From a virus: DNA of 41,260 nucleotides. Shown piece by piece: positions 1 to 9,158 of the stretch. The position numbers were made by a program, and so were the translations under genes. Where the stretch lies: positions 1 to 41,260 of the IMG/VR virus record IMGVR_UViG_3300045009_000035, one strand, 5' to 3'. How positions within the stretch are numbered: position 1 is the stretch's first letter; each line of letters opens with the position of its first letter. The notes below the pieces were generated by a model that worked only from the letters and a program-made list of their open reading frames with translations, ran no database searches and had not been told where the DNA came from.

Positions 1-1676
1 ACGCACCAACGCGGGACAAGTTGTTCACCCGTTGGGGGATGCTCAAGTCTGAGCGCGCATCGTGGCTCGCGCACTGGCAGGAGATCACGACCTACCTGTT
101 GCCGCGCAACGGTCGTTACTTCCGCCAGGACCGCGACAAGGGATGGAGACGGCACAACAACATTTACGACAACACCGGGACTCGCGCACTGCGCACGCTC
201 GGTGCGGGCATGATGGCTGGCGCGACCTCGCCTGCGCGTCAATGGTTCCGACTTGCAACCGCTGACCCGGAACTGAACTCATACCAGCCCGTCAAGTTGT
301 GGCTCGATGATGTGACGCGGCGCATGCAGCTCGTGTTTCAGAAGTCAAACACGTACCGCGCACTGCATTCGATGTACGAAGAACTTGGCGCGTTCGGCAC
401 GGCGGCGAGCCTCGTGCTGCCTGACTTCAAGAACGTCATTCACCAGTACCCAATCACCTGTGGCGAGTATTGCATTGCGACCGACTTCCAAGGTCGCGTG
501 ACCACGCTGTACCGCGAGTTTGAAGTCACCGTGGCCGATCTCGTCAAGGAGTTCGGTTACGAGAAATGCAGCGTCACGGTGCGCAACATGTACGACCGTG
601 GCACGCTCGACGCATGGATTCCAATCATCCACGCCATCGAGCCGCGCACCGACCGTGACCACAAGAAGCGCGATGACAAGAACATGGCCTACGGGTCGTG
701 GTACTTTGAGGTCGGAGGCGAGGAAGGCAAGTTCCTGCGCGAGTCTGGGTTCCAACAGTTCCCTGCACTCGTCCCGCGCTGGGCGACCGCCGGCGGCGAC
801 ATCTATGGCAACTCGCCCGGCATGGAGGCGCTTGGGGACATCAAGCAGCTGCAGCACGAGCAGTTGCGCAAGGCGCAGGCCATCGACTTCCAGACGAAGC
901 CGCCTCTGCAGGTGCCTATCTCCATGAAGAACCGCGACGTCGAGACGCTGCCGGGCGGCATCTCGTTCGTTGACGGCGCAGGCATGGGCATCAAGACCGC
1001 GTTTGAGGTCAACCTGAACCTGCAGTATCTGCTCAACGACATCATGGATTGCCGCGAGCGCGTACGTGGAGCGTTCTACGCGGACATGTTCCTGATGCTA
1101 GCTACGCAGCCCAACACGCGCATGACGGCCACCGAGGTCGCCGAGCGTCACGAGGAGAAGTTGCTCATGCTCGGCCCCGTGCTTGAGCGCCTGCACAACG
1201 AACTGCTCGATCCGCTCGTTGACATCACGTTCACGCGCATGCTGCAGGCTGGCATCGTCCCGCCTGCGCCCGAAGAACTGCAGGGCATGGACCTGAACGT
1301 CGAGTTCGTCAGCATGCTTGCGCAGGCACAGCGCGCCATCGGCACGAACAGCGTTGACAGGTTTGTCGGCAACCTCGGCGCCATCGCGCAGATGAAACCC
1401 GACGTGCTCGACAAGTTTGACAGCGACCAGTGGGCGGACATCTATGCCGACATGCTTGGGGTCGATCCTTCGCTCATCATTGCGGACAAGGAAGTGGCGA
1501 TGGTGCGCAATGCGCGCAACCAGGCAATGGCGGCTAAGGAGCAGGTGGCTGCGGTCGAGCAGGCTAGCAAGGCGACTCGCAACCTGGCTGCGTCGCCTAC
1601 CGATCAGCAGACCGCGCTGACCGACGTGATGAACATGTTCTCGGGATACGGTAGCCCTAGCGCACTGGAGGTCTAA
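1..1676 (+). CDS. Portal (head-tail connector) protein, 5' end at the other end of the window
   Basis: Portal protein, the dodecameric ring at the capsid vertex through which DNA is packaged and ejected and to which the tail attaches. The reading frame is already open at base 3. The true start is the ATG at 41049, because the window ends overlap; joined, the protein is about 570 residues, usual for podoviral portals. Typical features are the N-terminal RWGMLKSERASW region, the YDNTGTRALRTLGAGMMAG segment and the central EALGDIKQLQHEQLRK segment that precedes the crown helices. A coiled, Ala/Gln-rich C-terminus follows. It lies directly downstream of the terminase block, the usual packaging order, and its stop overlaps the next start (TAATG). 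The TTG at 21 is in frame but is not the start. Function is inferred from recognisable family sequence and position. Confidence 0.93.
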   Translation, partial: APTRDKLFTRWGMLKSERASWLAHWQEITTYLLPRNGRYFRQDRDKGWRRHNNIYDNTGTRALRTLGAGMMAGATSPARQWFRLATADPELNSYQPVKLWLDDVTRRMQLVFQKSNTYRALHSMYEELGAFGTAASLVLPDFKNVIHQYPITCGEYCIATDFQGRVTTLYREFEVTVADLVKEFGYEKCSVTVRNMYDRGTLDAWIPIIHAIEPRTDRDHKKRDDKNMAYGSWYFEVGGEEGKFLRESGFQQFPALVPRWATAGGDIYGNSPGMEALGDIKQLQHEQLRKAQAIDFQTKPPLQVPISMKNRDVETLPGGISFVDGAGMGIKTAFEVNLNLQYLLNDIMDCRERVRGAFYADMFLMLATQPNTRMTATEVAERHEEKLLMLGPVLERLHNELLDPLVDITFTRMLQAGIVPPAPEELQGMDLNVEFVSMLAQAQRAIGTNSVDRFVGNLGAIAQMKPDVLDKFDSDQWADIYADMLGVDPSLIIADKEVAMVRNARNQAMAAKEQVAAVEQASKATRNLAASPTDQQTALTDVMNMFSGYGSPSALEV

Positions 1677-2260
1677 TGCCTGTATTCCAGAAGTTCCCCG
1701 GCAGCCCGTGGCTGTACGACCAAGCGACTGGTGACATCGTCGGTGTCAAGGACCCAGACGGCAGTGAGCAGTTGTTTGCCAGCATCCCGCTCGTTGGTGC
1801 GTTCCACAGCAGCGTGCTGCAAACGGCGTCTATCAACACCGCCACGGCGATGCAGTTCGAAACGACCGACATTTCGCACGGCGTTACGGTTGTTGACAAC
1901 ACCAAGGCGCTTGTTGCGCGTACCGGGATCTACAACGTGCAGTTCAGCGCCCAGTTGCGCAACAGCGACAGCCAAGAGGCCAATATTGACATTTGGTTCC
2001 GCATCAACGGTGACGATGTTGCAGACACCAACACCCGTATCACCGTGCCGAAGACGCACGCCGGCGGCGACGGCTTTGCCGTGGCAGCGTGGAATGTGTT
2101 CCTGTCAATGACGGAGAACCAATACGCGCAGATCATGTGGTCAACGCCCGACACGGACGTGTCGATCTACTTCGCCAACGGCTTGACGTCGCCAACAAGG
2201 CCGAACATCCCGTCCGTCATCGTGACTGTCAACGAGGTCGATGGCAGCTACATCCCATGA
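1676..2260 (+). CDS. Beta-rich virion-associated protein (C1q/TNF-like fold suspected)
   Basis: A 194-residue protein whose start overlaps the portal stop by one base. The N-terminal third is a short linker. The rest alternates hydrophobic and polar residues (YNVQFSAQLRNSDSQ, DIWFRINGDDVADT, WNVFLSMTENQYAQIMW), the pattern of a jelly-roll resembling C1q/TNF-type domains found in phage decoration or fibre proteins. Its position between portal and scaffold suggests a head decoration or head-tail accessory protein. No catalytic motif is visible. Fold assignment is inference from strand pattern only; it could be a minor fibre head. Confidence 0.7.
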   Translation: MPVFQKFPGSPWLYDQATGDIVGVKDPDGSEQLFASIPLVGAFHSSVLQTASINTATAMQFETTDISHGVTVVDNTKALVARTGIYNVQFSAQLRNSDSQEANIDIWFRINGDDVADTNTRITVPKTHAGGDGFAVAAWNVFLSMTENQYAQIMWSTPDTDVSIYFANGLTSPTRPNIPSVIVTVNEVDGSYIP

Positions 2261-2601
2261 CGAACTACGATCCGCTTGACCTTCGCGGCCAAGAGAAGGC
2301 CAAGGCTGACCGCGAACTGCGCGAACGCCTGGCGCGTGAGAACGAGGAAGCAGACATCAAGTGGCTGATGTCATCAAAGCGAGGCCGCCGCATCGTGTGG
2401 CGGCTCATGGACCGAGCCGGCGTGTTCCGTAGTTCGTTCAACACAAACTCCATGTCAATGGCGTTTGCGGAAGGGAATAGGAATTACGGACTGCAGATTC
2501 TCGGTATTATTCACACTCAATGCCCGGAGTTGTATCCGGTGATGATGAAGGAACTAACGCATGAACGAACCAACGATGACGGCGAGCGCAACGACCCCTG
2601 A
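2257..2601 (+). CDS. Bbp19-like small head protein
   Basis: A 114-residue protein starting at the ATG that overlaps the previous stop (ATGA). The N-terminus is a charged helix (residues about 8-35). It is followed by GRRIVWRLMDRAGVFRSS, an SMAFAEGNRNYG segment and a C-terminal helix around CPELYPVMMKE. This order matches the Bbp19-like domain named from Bordetella phage BPP-1, found next to portal and scaffold genes in related podoviruses. Its precise virion role is not established. The last 41 bases overlap the next gene, so the four genes from portal to scaffold are probably translationally coupled. An upstream in-frame ATG at 2089 lies deep inside the preceding gene and was not chosen. Confidence 0.8.
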   Translation: MTNYDPLDLRGQEKAKADRELRERLARENEEADIKWLMSSKRGRRIVWRLMDRAGVFRSSFNTNSMSMAFAEGNRNYGLQILGIIHTQCPELYPVMMKELTHERTNDDGERNDP

Positions 2602-3250
2602 CAGCTCGTCAGCATCCGCGACTCCCGCAGCCCCCGTCAACGTGGCGGAGGTTCTCTACGGGAATGGGCAGAAGGCTCCTGAAGCTCAGACTGCACCTGT
2701 CGGCGAGGCCGCCAAGGGCAGCGAGGCGCCTGCCACCGAACAGGCACCACAGGCCGAAGCCAAGGCACCCGCCGAGGCTAAGCCCGTCGTGCCTGAGAAG
2801 TACGAGTTCAAGGCTCCTGAAGGACGCGAGTTCGACAGCGAGACCATTACGGCGTACTCGGAAGTGGCGAGGGAACTCGGACTGAGCCAAGAAGCCGCGC
2901 AGAAGCTCCTCGACCGCATGGGTCCACAGATGGCCCAGCGGCAGGAAGCCCAGATCCAGGCTGTTCGCAACGAGTGGACGAAGGCGGCCACGAGCGACAA
3001 GGAGTTCGGCGGTCAAGCACTCGCCGAGAACCTGTCCGTTGCGAAGAAGGCGCTAGATGCGTTCGGCACCCCCGAACTCCGCGACCTGCTCAACACGTCG
3101 GGCCTGGGCAACCACCCGGAAGTGATCCGGTTGTTCTTCCGCGCAGGCAAGGCAATTAGTGAAGACCGTTTCGTCGGCGGCAGCGCGACCACCGCCAAGG
3201 CACGTGGTCCGATGACGTTTGATGACGCGGCGAATGCTCTCTACTCGTAA
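2561..3250 (+). CDS. Scaffold-like capsid assembly protein
   Basis: A 229-residue acidic protein with an Ala/Pro/Glu-rich disordered N-terminus (residues 1-80), then PEKYEFKAPEGREFDSET, a long helical region rich in Gln and Ala (about 100-150), and a conserved-looking tail with EFGGQALAENLSVAKKAL, GTPELRDLLN and GLGNHPEVIRLFFRAGKA. This arrangement immediately before the capsid gene is typical of scaffolding or head-assembly proteins in BPP-1-like podoviruses. Such proteins form the internal core of the procapsid and leave before DNA packaging. AAGGAA seven bases upstream of the ATG supports the chosen start. No protease motif is seen. Confidence 0.82.
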   Translation: MNEPTMTASATTPDSSSASATPAAPVNVAEVLYGNGQKAPEAQTAPVGEAAKGSEAPATEQAPQAEAKAPAEAKPVVPEKYEFKAPEGREFDSETITAYSEVARELGLSQEAAQKLLDRMGPQMAQRQEAQIQAVRNEWTKAATSDKEFGGQALAENLSVAKKALDAFGTPELRDLLNTSGLGNHPEVIRLFFRAGKAISEDRFVGGSATTAKARGPMTFDDAANALYS

Positions 3251-3274
3251 CCCCTTACACAAGGAATCTGACAC

Positions 3275-4297
3275 ATGGCAACTCTCTCTACGTCGAACCT
3301 GACGCTCGCCGACTGGGCGAAGCGCACCGATCCGGATGGCCGCGTTCCGGTCATCGCGGAACTCCTGTCGCAGTCGAACGAAATTCTTGAGGACTGCGTC
3401 TTCAAGGAGGGCAACCTGCCCACCGGCGACCGCGTCGTGATCCGCACTGGTCTGCCCACCGTCTACTGGCGTGCGCTGAACCAGGGCATCCCCAACAGCA
3501 AGAGCACCACGGCTCAGGTCGATGAGGCCTGCGGCATGCTGGAAGCTCGTAGCGAAGTGGACAAGGATTTGGCAATGCTGAACGGCAACACCGCTCAGTT
3601 CCGTCTGTCCGAGGACGTGGCCTTCCTCGAGGCCATGAACCAGACGATGGCGTCCACGATGTTCTATGGCAACCCTGCCACTGACCCGAAGCAGTTCCTT
3701 GGTCTTGCAACGCGCTATTCGGCTCTTAGTGGCTCTGGAAACTCCACGAACGTCATTAGCGCCGGCGGCAGCGGTTCCGACAATTCGTCGGTGTACCTTG
3801 TGGTGTGGGGCGACAACACCGTCTACTGCCCGTTCCCCAAGGGCAGCAGCGCGGGCCTCATGCACGAAGACCTCGGCGAACAGACCGTCTACAACAGCGA
3901 TGGCAGCCGTCTGCAGGCGTATGCCACCCGCTATCAGTGGAAGAACGGTCTGGTGGTCAAGGACTGGCGTTATGTCGTGCGCATCTGCAACATCGACATC
4001 AGCGACCTCAAGACCACTACGGGCACGCAGGCGTCGAACGTTGCAACGCAGCTTGTCAAGTGCATGAATCTTGCGCTCGCCCGCATCCCCAACTTCGGCA
4101 TGGGCCGTGCTGCGTTCTATATGAACCGAACCATTTACTCGGGTCTCGCTATCCAAGCAATGGATCGTGCGCAGAACGTTCTTGCTGTTCAACAGGGTCT
4201 TTCGCAGTTCGGCACTCCGCAGAACTGGCTGTCGTTCTTGGGAGTCCCGTGCCGTCGCGTCGATACGATCCTCAACACCGAAGCCGTCGTGTCCTGA
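3275..4297 (+). CDS. Major capsid protein (BPP-1 type, HK97-like fold expected)
   Basis: A 340-residue protein in the capsid position between scaffold and cement genes. Family-like segments are the N-terminal TLADWAKRTDPDGRVPVIAE and VFKEGNLPTGDRVVIRTGLP, a VDKDLAMLNGNTAQFRLSED helix, NQTMASTMFYGNPATDPKQF, and the C-terminal SFLGVPCRRVDTILNTEA. These match capsid proteins of BPP-1-like podoviruses, which have the HK97 fold; that fold is family knowledge rather than something visible here. AAGGAA sits eight bases upstream of the ATG. No N-terminal prohead-protease substrate region is apparent, and assembly with the preceding scaffold is inferred. Confidence 0.93.
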   Translation: MATLSTSNLTLADWAKRTDPDGRVPVIAELLSQSNEILEDCVFKEGNLPTGDRVVIRTGLPTVYWRALNQGIPNSKSTTAQVDEACGMLEARSEVDKDLAMLNGNTAQFRLSEDVAFLEAMNQTMASTMFYGNPATDPKQFLGLATRYSALSGSGNSTNVISAGGSGSDNSSVYLVVWGDNTVYCPFPKGSSAGLMHEDLGEQTVYNSDGSRLQAYATRYQWKNGLVVKDWRYVVRICNIDISDLKTTTGTQASNVATQLVKCMNLALARIPNFGMGRAAFYMNRTIYSGLAIQAMDRAQNVLAVQQGLSQFGTPQNWLSFLGVPCRRVDTILNTEAVVS

Positions 4298-4324
4298 TAG
4301 GAACGACAGAAAGGAACCTCCAAC

Positions 4325-4783
4325 ATGATTACCGACGTTCTCCTGACCGTTTCCGGGACCAACAACCCCGGTTCCGCAATCACCGGACAGGCCATTACCG
4401 GCACGGCTGTCTCGACCGACAAGATTGATCTTGGCACGGCTCGTGACATCGGTGAAGGAAAGACCCTGTACATGGTGTTCACCGTCATCCAGGCGTTCAA
4501 CACGCTCACCTCGCTTGATATGCAGGTGGTCACGGATGACAACGCTTCGCTGAGCAGCCCCACCGTGATCGGTTCGACCAACGCTACCCTTGCCAACCTC
4601 ACGGCTGGCAAGCAGTACGTCGTTCGTCTGCCGGCACTGATCGGCAGCCTCGGTGAGCGTTACCTTGGCGCTCAGTACACCGTGAACGGCACCAACCCCA
4701 CCCAGGGCAGCATTCTGGCGCAGATCGTCACTGACATTCAGGACGGTCGCAAGTACTACGCCAGCGGCTTCACTGTCGCCTGA
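4325..4783 (+). CDS. Bbp16-like capsid cement protein
   Basis: A 152-residue, beta-rich protein directly after the capsid gene. The N-terminus lists small residues with TGQAITGTAVSTDKIDLG. It is followed by DIGEGKTLYMVFTVIQAF, a GKQYVVRLPALIGSLGERYL strand-loop and a C-terminal IVTDIQDGRKYYASGF. This matches the Bbp16 family, whose BPP-1 member forms a cement layer on the capsid surface with a jelly-roll fold. AAAGGAA precedes the ATG at good spacing. High codon-position GC and high expression would be expected; only the first is visible. Confidence 0.87.
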   Translation: MITDVLLTVSGTNNPGSAITGQAITGTAVSTDKIDLGTARDIGEGKTLYMVFTVIQAFNTLTSLDMQVVTDDNASLSSPTVIGSTNATLANLTAGKQYVVRLPALIGSLGERYLGAQYTVNGTNPTQGSILAQIVTDIQDGRKYYASGFTVA

Positions 4784-4795
4784 TGAGGAACTGAC

Positions 4796-4999
4796 ATGGC
4801 ACGAGTTCGCGCAAAGGTCGTTTGTTTCGTTGACAACGGTCTCCGCAAGGAGGGCGAAGTCTTTGAGTACAACGGTCCTCACAACGGCAATCTTGAGTAC
4901 ATCGACAAGCCGGCTGTGCAGGAAGAACCCGAACCCGAAGTTGCCCCGGTGGTCCGCCGCCGTGGTCGCCCGGCTCGGGAACTCCAGAGCGACGATTGA
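4796..4999 (+). CDS. Small charged protein after the capsid genes
   Basis: A 67-residue protein with a compact N-terminal half (RVRAKVVCFVDNGLRKEGEV, then YIDKPAV) that could form a small beta barrel. An acidic stretch (QEEPEPEVAP) and a basic tail (VRRRGRPARE) follow. GAGGAA lies six bases upstream of the ATG and the gene follows the cement gene by 12 bases. Similar small proteins follow cement genes in related phages, so a minor head or head-completion role is possible, but no function is known. Its tail ends just before a strong hairpin. Confidence 0.72.
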   Translation: MARVRAKVVCFVDNGLRKEGEVFEYNGPHNGNLEYIDKPAVQEEPEPEVAPVVRRRGRPARELQSDD

Positions 5000-5016
5000 T
5001 GTCAGCTAGATGACAC

Positions 5017-5051
5017 AGAGGGGCGTCGGACTCACAACCCGGCGCCCCTCT
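5017..5051 (+). terminator. Hairpin between head and tail gene blocks
   Basis: Bases 5017-5029 pair with 5039-5051: 13 base pairs including one G-U pair, around a 9-base loop. It follows the head genes and precedes the tail adaptor. There is no T-run after it, so it is more likely a partial terminator or mRNA-stabilising/processing hairpin that sets high head-protein and lower tail-protein expression than a full stop. Confidence 0.6.
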
Positions 5052-5068
5052 ATGACTAGGAGGTCGCC

Positions 5069-5749
5069 TTGGCAAGCGTCGTAGAGATTTGCAATCTAGC
5101 CCTTGCGCACCTCGGCGATGACGCAAGCATCGCCAGCATTGACCCGCCGGAAGGGTCTGCACAGGCGGAGCACTGCGCACGGTTCTACCCCATTGCGCGT
5201 GACAGCCTGCTCCAGATGCACAACTGGAACTTCGCCAGCCGTCGCGCTCTGCTCGCGTCGGTGACGATGCCGTACACCATGTGGAAGTACGCGTATGCGG
5301 TGCCTGGCGACATGATGGTCGCTGTCAGCGTGCTGCCGCATGACGCCGAAAACGACTATTCGGCCAAGTTCACGCCGAGCGACAATCCCGACTTCCTGCA
5401 CAACTACGCGCCGCTCGTGGCAGCGGGGCGCTATGTGCCGCAGCCCTACAGCATTGAGACGGACACGAACGGCAACAAGGTGCTGTACACCGACCAGCAG
5501 AACGCACTGCTGCGCTACCAGGCGCTCATTACCGACCCGACCAAGTTCGACCCGCTGTTCGTCATGGCGCTGTCGCACCACCTCGCAGCGATGCTTGCAG
5601 GCCCGGTCATCAAGGGCGATCAGGGCGCAGCCGAGGGCAAGCGACAGACACAGATGATGGTCGGCTATCTGCAGCAAGCCCGCATGAGCGACTCCAATCA
5701 ACGCAACATCAAGCCGGAACACATCACTAGCTGGATTGCAGGACGCTGA
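5069..5749 (+). CDS. Tail adaptor (tail tubular protein A-like)
   Basis: A 226-residue protein resembling the T7 gp11/tail tubular A family, which forms the ring joining portal to tail nozzle. The N-terminus VVEICNLALAHLGDDASI, then AEHCARFYPIARDSLLQMHNW and FASRRALLAS are characteristic. The C-terminal half has LFVMALSHHLAAMLAGPVI, also usual for the family. The start is TTG, supported by a strong AGGAGG six bases upstream; no in-frame ATG lies nearby. It is followed three bases after the stop by the nozzle gene, the normal order. Confidence 0.9.
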   Translation: MASVVEICNLALAHLGDDASIASIDPPEGSAQAEHCARFYPIARDSLLQMHNWNFASRRALLASVTMPYTMWKYAYAVPGDMMVAVSVLPHDAENDYSAKFTPSDNPDFLHNYAPLVAAGRYVPQPYSIETDTNGNKVLYTDQQNALLRYQALITDPTKFDPLFVMALSHHLAAMLAGPVIKGDQGAAEGKRQTQMMVGYLQQARMSDSNQRNIKPEHITSWIAGR

Positions 5750-5752
5750 CCT

Positions 5753-8458
5753 ATGCCAAGCACCCGCGTCTACAGTCGCTCGTTCGCAGGCGGCGAGTTG
5801 TCGCCGGAGATGTTTGGTCGCATCGACGATGTCAAGTTCCAGACTGGCGCGGCCAAGATGCGGAACTTCATCGCCACGCCGCAAGGTCCGGCTGAGAACC
5901 GACCTGGCACGCAGTTCGTGGCGGAGGTCAAGGACAGCACCAAGCGTGCTCGTTTGATCCCGTTCACCTACAGCACCACACAGACGATGGTGCTTGAGTT
6001 TGGCGATCAGTACATCAGGTTCCACACGCAAGGTTCGACGTTGCAGGCTGGCAGCCCAGCGGCGTACAACGGAGCGACCGCGTATGTCATTGGCGACCTC
6101 GTGTCGAGTGGTGGCACGAACTACTACTGCATTGCGCCCACGACTGGCAACGCGCCGCCGAACGCCACGTACTGGTATCCGCTGCCATCGTCGGCGTACG
6201 AGATCCCGACTCCGTACCTTGAGGCAGACATCCCGACCATTCACTACGTTCAGTCGGCGGACGTTCTGACGCTCGTTCACCCGAACTACGCGCCACGCGA
6301 ACTGCGCCGGCTCGGCGCAACCACGTGGACCCTTTCGACCATTTCGTTCGTTGCGCCTGTTGCGGTTCCTGGAGCACCAACTGTGACGGCGAACCGCGGC
6401 GATGCGCTAAACATCACTAGCATCACGCAGGCCAATCCTGGCATCATCACGACAGTCGGCAATCACGGGTTTGTGGTTGGTGACAGCGTATATGTCAGCG
6501 GCGGCACGATGACGCAGTTGGCCGGGTTCTACCTCGTCAACAGTGTGCCATCGGCAAACACGCTGTCGGTCAAGGCTTACGACACTGGGGTGCCTGTCAA
6601 TACAGCGGCCTACACGGCATATACAAGCGGCGGGTTTGTGCAGTTCGGCGACAAGAGCCTCGACTTTGATAACTACTACGTCGTGACAGCCATTGCGCAG
6701 AACGCGGTGGACGAGAGCGCGGCTAGCACGAGCGGCAACGTCATCAACAACCTGAACGCCATCGGCGCCAAGAACACGATCAGCTGGAGCGCGGTGTCAG
6801 GTGCGCTGCGTTACAACATCTACAAGCGACAGAGCGGCCTGTATGGCTACATCGGCCAGACAGCCAGCACGTCGTTTGACGATGACAACATCGCGCCAGA
6901 CATGGGCATCACCCCGCCCATCGTGGAGACGCCGTTCGTGGGCGCCGGGAACTACCCACGAGCGGTGTCCTACTTTGAGCAGCGCCGCATCTTTGCCGGC
7001 ACGAACAACGCGCCGCAGACGATGTGGATGACGCGCAGTGGTACGGAAAGCGATCTGTCCTACACGCTGCCGAGCAAGGACAGCGACCGCATCAACATCC
7101 GCGTTGCTGCCCGCGAGGCGAACACCATCAACCACATCGTGCCGCTGACGCAGCTCTTGCTGCTGACGAGCGCGGCGGAATGGCGGGTCAGCCCTGTCAA
7201 CAGCGATGTGCTGACCCCTTCCACGATCAGCGTGCGCCCGCAGTCATACATCGGCGCCAACGAGGTGCAGCCCGAGATCGTCAACAACACGGTGGTTTAT
7301 TGCGCCGCCCGTGGCGGCCACGTGCGCGAACTCGGCTATTCCTGGCAGGCGAGCGGATTCGTGACGGGCGACCTGTCCATCCGTGCGGCCCACCTATTCG
7401 ATGACCTCGACATCACGGACATGTGCTATAGCAAGGCGCCGCAGCCGATCCTGTGGTTCGTGAGCAGCAACGGCAACCTATTGGGCCTGACGTACATGCC
7501 CGAACAGCAGATCGGCGCATGGCACCAGCACGACACGGATGGCCTGTTTGAGTCAACGACGGCGGTAGCTGAGGGCAGCGAGGACCGTGTCTACGTCATC
7601 GTCAAGCGCACAATCGGCGGCAACACAAAGCGTTACGTCGAGCGCATGGCGTCACGGCAGATCACGACGCTCGACCGTTGTTTCTTCGTGGACTGCGGCC
7701 TGACGTATGACGGCAACAACGCCACGGCCACGACCGTAACTGTCAGCGGCGGCACGACTTGGGGACCGTCAGACGTGCTGACGATCACGGCAAGTAGCGC
7801 CATCTTCCAGTTCCCGTCCACGAGCACGCCGCCCACGGACATCAATGACGCCATCGTGTTGACGGACGCGGCTGGAAACAAGTACCGCCTGCGCATCATC
7901 GGCACGAGCAGCACGACGGTGGCAACGGCCCGTGTGGACGTCACGCTGCCTGTTGCCCTGCGCAACACCGCTACAACGGTCTGGGGTTTCGCCCGTGACA
8001 CGGTGAGCGGCCTGAGCCACCTTGAGGGCAAGACGGTCAGCATCCTCGCTGACGGGGCCGTACAGCCGCAGAGGACGGTCTCTAGCGGCTCCGTGACCAT
8101 CGACCGGGCTGCGGTGGTCATCCACGTCGGCCTGCCCTACGAGAGCGATCTACAGACCCTGCCGGCGGTGATGAGCCTAGACGGCTATGGACAGGGTCGG
8201 TACAAGAACGTCAACAAGGCGTACATCCGCGTATTCAAATCGAGCGGCATCTTCATCGGGCCTACGGCTGATCGACTCGTGGAGGCCAAGCAACGCATGA
8301 CGGAACCGTACGGCACGCCGCCGAGCCTCAAGAGCGACGAGATCGACGTTGATCTAAAGCCCGCGTGGCGCGCCGGCGGACAGGTATATCTGCGTCAGGC
8401 CGACCCGCTACCACTGTCGGTGGTTGGACTTACGCTTGAGGTCGTACTCGGAGACTGA
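5753..8458 (+). CDS. Tail nozzle protein (tail tubular protein B-like, large)
   Basis: A 901-residue tail tube/nozzle protein. The N-terminal signature is RSFAGGELSPEMFGRIDDVK then FIATPQGPAENRPGTQFVAE, typical of gp12-like nozzles. Around residues 205-300 is an insertion with GFVVGDSVYVSGGTMTQLAG, resembling the beta-domain that automated pipelines call FCCH-like. Residues about 325-380 look fibronectin-like (NTISWSAVSGALRYNIYKRQ). The ring-forming core resumes with YFEQRRIFAGTNNAPQTMWM, EIVNNTVVYCAARGGHVREL and IGAWHQHDTDGLFESTTAVA. It follows the adaptor directly. Exact domain boundaries are estimates. Confidence 0.9.
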   Translation: MPSTRVYSRSFAGGELSPEMFGRIDDVKFQTGAAKMRNFIATPQGPAENRPGTQFVAEVKDSTKRARLIPFTYSTTQTMVLEFGDQYIRFHTQGSTLQAGSPAAYNGATAYVIGDLVSSGGTNYYCIAPTTGNAPPNATYWYPLPSSAYEIPTPYLEADIPTIHYVQSADVLTLVHPNYAPRELRRLGATTWTLSTISFVAPVAVPGAPTVTANRGDALNITSITQANPGIITTVGNHGFVVGDSVYVSGGTMTQLAGFYLVNSVPSANTLSVKAYDTGVPVNTAAYTAYTSGGFVQFGDKSLDFDNYYVVTAIAQNAVDESAASTSGNVINNLNAIGAKNTISWSAVSGALRYNIYKRQSGLYGYIGQTASTSFDDDNIAPDMGITPPIVETPFVGAGNYPRAVSYFEQRRIFAGTNNAPQTMWMTRSGTESDLSYTLPSKDSDRINIRVAAREANTINHIVPLTQLLLLTSAAEWRVSPVNSDVLTPSTISVRPQSYIGANEVQPEIVNNTVVYCAARGGHVRELGYSWQASGFVTGDLSIRAAHLFDDLDITDMCYSKAPQPILWFVSSNGNLLGLTYMPEQQIGAWHQHDTDGLFESTTAVAEGSEDRVYVIVKRTIGGNTKRYVERMASRQITTLDRCFFVDCGLTYDGNNATATTVTVSGGTTWGPSDVLTITASSAIFQFPSTSTPPTDINDAIVLTDAAGNKYRLRIIGTSSTTVATARVDVTLPVALRNTATTVWGFARDTVSGLSHLEGKTVSILADGAVQPQRTVSSGSVTIDRAAVVIHVGLPYESDLQTLPAVMSLDGYGQGRYKNVNKAYIRVFKSSGIFIGPTADRLVEAKQRMTEPYGTPPSLKSDEIDVDLKPAWRAGGQVYLRQADPLPLSVVGLTLEVVLGD

Positions 8459-8460
8459 CG

Positions 8461-9156
8461 ATGTCCGCATTCCCACAAACGCAATTCGCAGCGACGACGC
8501 TACTTACGACAGGGGCCATCGTTGGTCCGCAATCGCAACCAGGTCCGTCGTTCTGGTCGCAAGCAGCTGAAGGTTTGACCATCGGCGGGCAGATCGCATC
8601 GGTGTTCGGGGCGGCGACGAGCGCCATCGGCACCTACTACAACATGCGGTCGCAGCAGAACCAGCTCAAGATGCAGGCGCAGAACGCCGCATTCCAGGCT
8701 GAGATGTCGCGCATCAACCGCCGGGCCGCAGAGTTCACGGCAGGCGAGGTTGGCCGGCAGGGCCAGTTGCAGGCGGGGCGCTACACGATGGCGGCGGGAC
8801 AGGCACGTGCAGGCGCACGCACGGCTATGGCTGGCCGTGGCATCGCGCTCGGGCAGGGTACGGCCCGCGACATCATCGCCAGCATGGACATCGTCAAGGA
8901 GATCGACCGACTGAACATCAACGCGAGCACGGTCAGGGCGCAGGAGGCTGCCCGTCTGCAGGCGTTCAACCTCGGCACGCAGGCCACGATGCAGAGTCTG
9001 ACGGCAAGCAACCTGAGCGCGACCGCCGGCACGATCATGCCGGGGTTCGGCGCTGCGACCAGCCTGCTTGGTAGTGCCGCAGACATCGGCGCCAACTGGG
9101 CGCGGAACAAGCGGTTTGAGGAATTGCTTGAGGGCGTGTCAACGCGCAGGATCTAA
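8461..9156 (+). CDS. Internal virion / ejection protein A (gp14-like)
   Basis: A 231-residue protein with a hydrophobic segment near residues 39-60 (GGQIASVFGAATSAIGTYYN) and a long Ala/Gln/Arg-rich helical body (NQLKMQAQNAAFQAEMSRIN onward). It contains AGRGIALGQGTARDI, typical of gp14-like internal virion proteins. The C-terminus carries another small-residue hydrophobic region. It is the first of three genes in the usual ejection-protein position after the nozzle. Such proteins leave the capsid with the DNA and form part of the conduit across the outer membrane. Start ATG follows the previous stop by two bases. Confidence 0.83.
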   Translation: MSAFPQTQFAATTLLTTGAIVGPQSQPGPSFWSQAAEGLTIGGQIASVFGAATSAIGTYYNMRSQQNQLKMQAQNAAFQAEMSRINRRAAEFTAGEVGRQGQLQAGRYTMAAGQARAGARTAMAGRGIALGQGTARDIIASMDIVKEIDRLNINASTVRAQEAARLQAFNLGTQATMQSLTASNLSATAGTIMPGFGAATSLLGSAADIGANWARNKRFEELLEGVSTRRI

Positions 9157-9158
9157 CC

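Noticed and set aside
21-1676. TTG at 21 as portal start
   Set aside because: The frame is open upstream and the overlapping window end supplies an ATG at 41049 with a ribosome site.
3053-4882. 609-residue - strand open frame opposite the capsid genes
   Set aside because: It mirrors high-GC codon bias of the capsid and cement genes, has no ribosome site and no family-like motifs, and would overlap three certain genes.
5096-6280. 394-residue - strand frame opposite adaptor and nozzle
   Set aside because: Arg/Val-rich shadow of strongly supported + strand genes.
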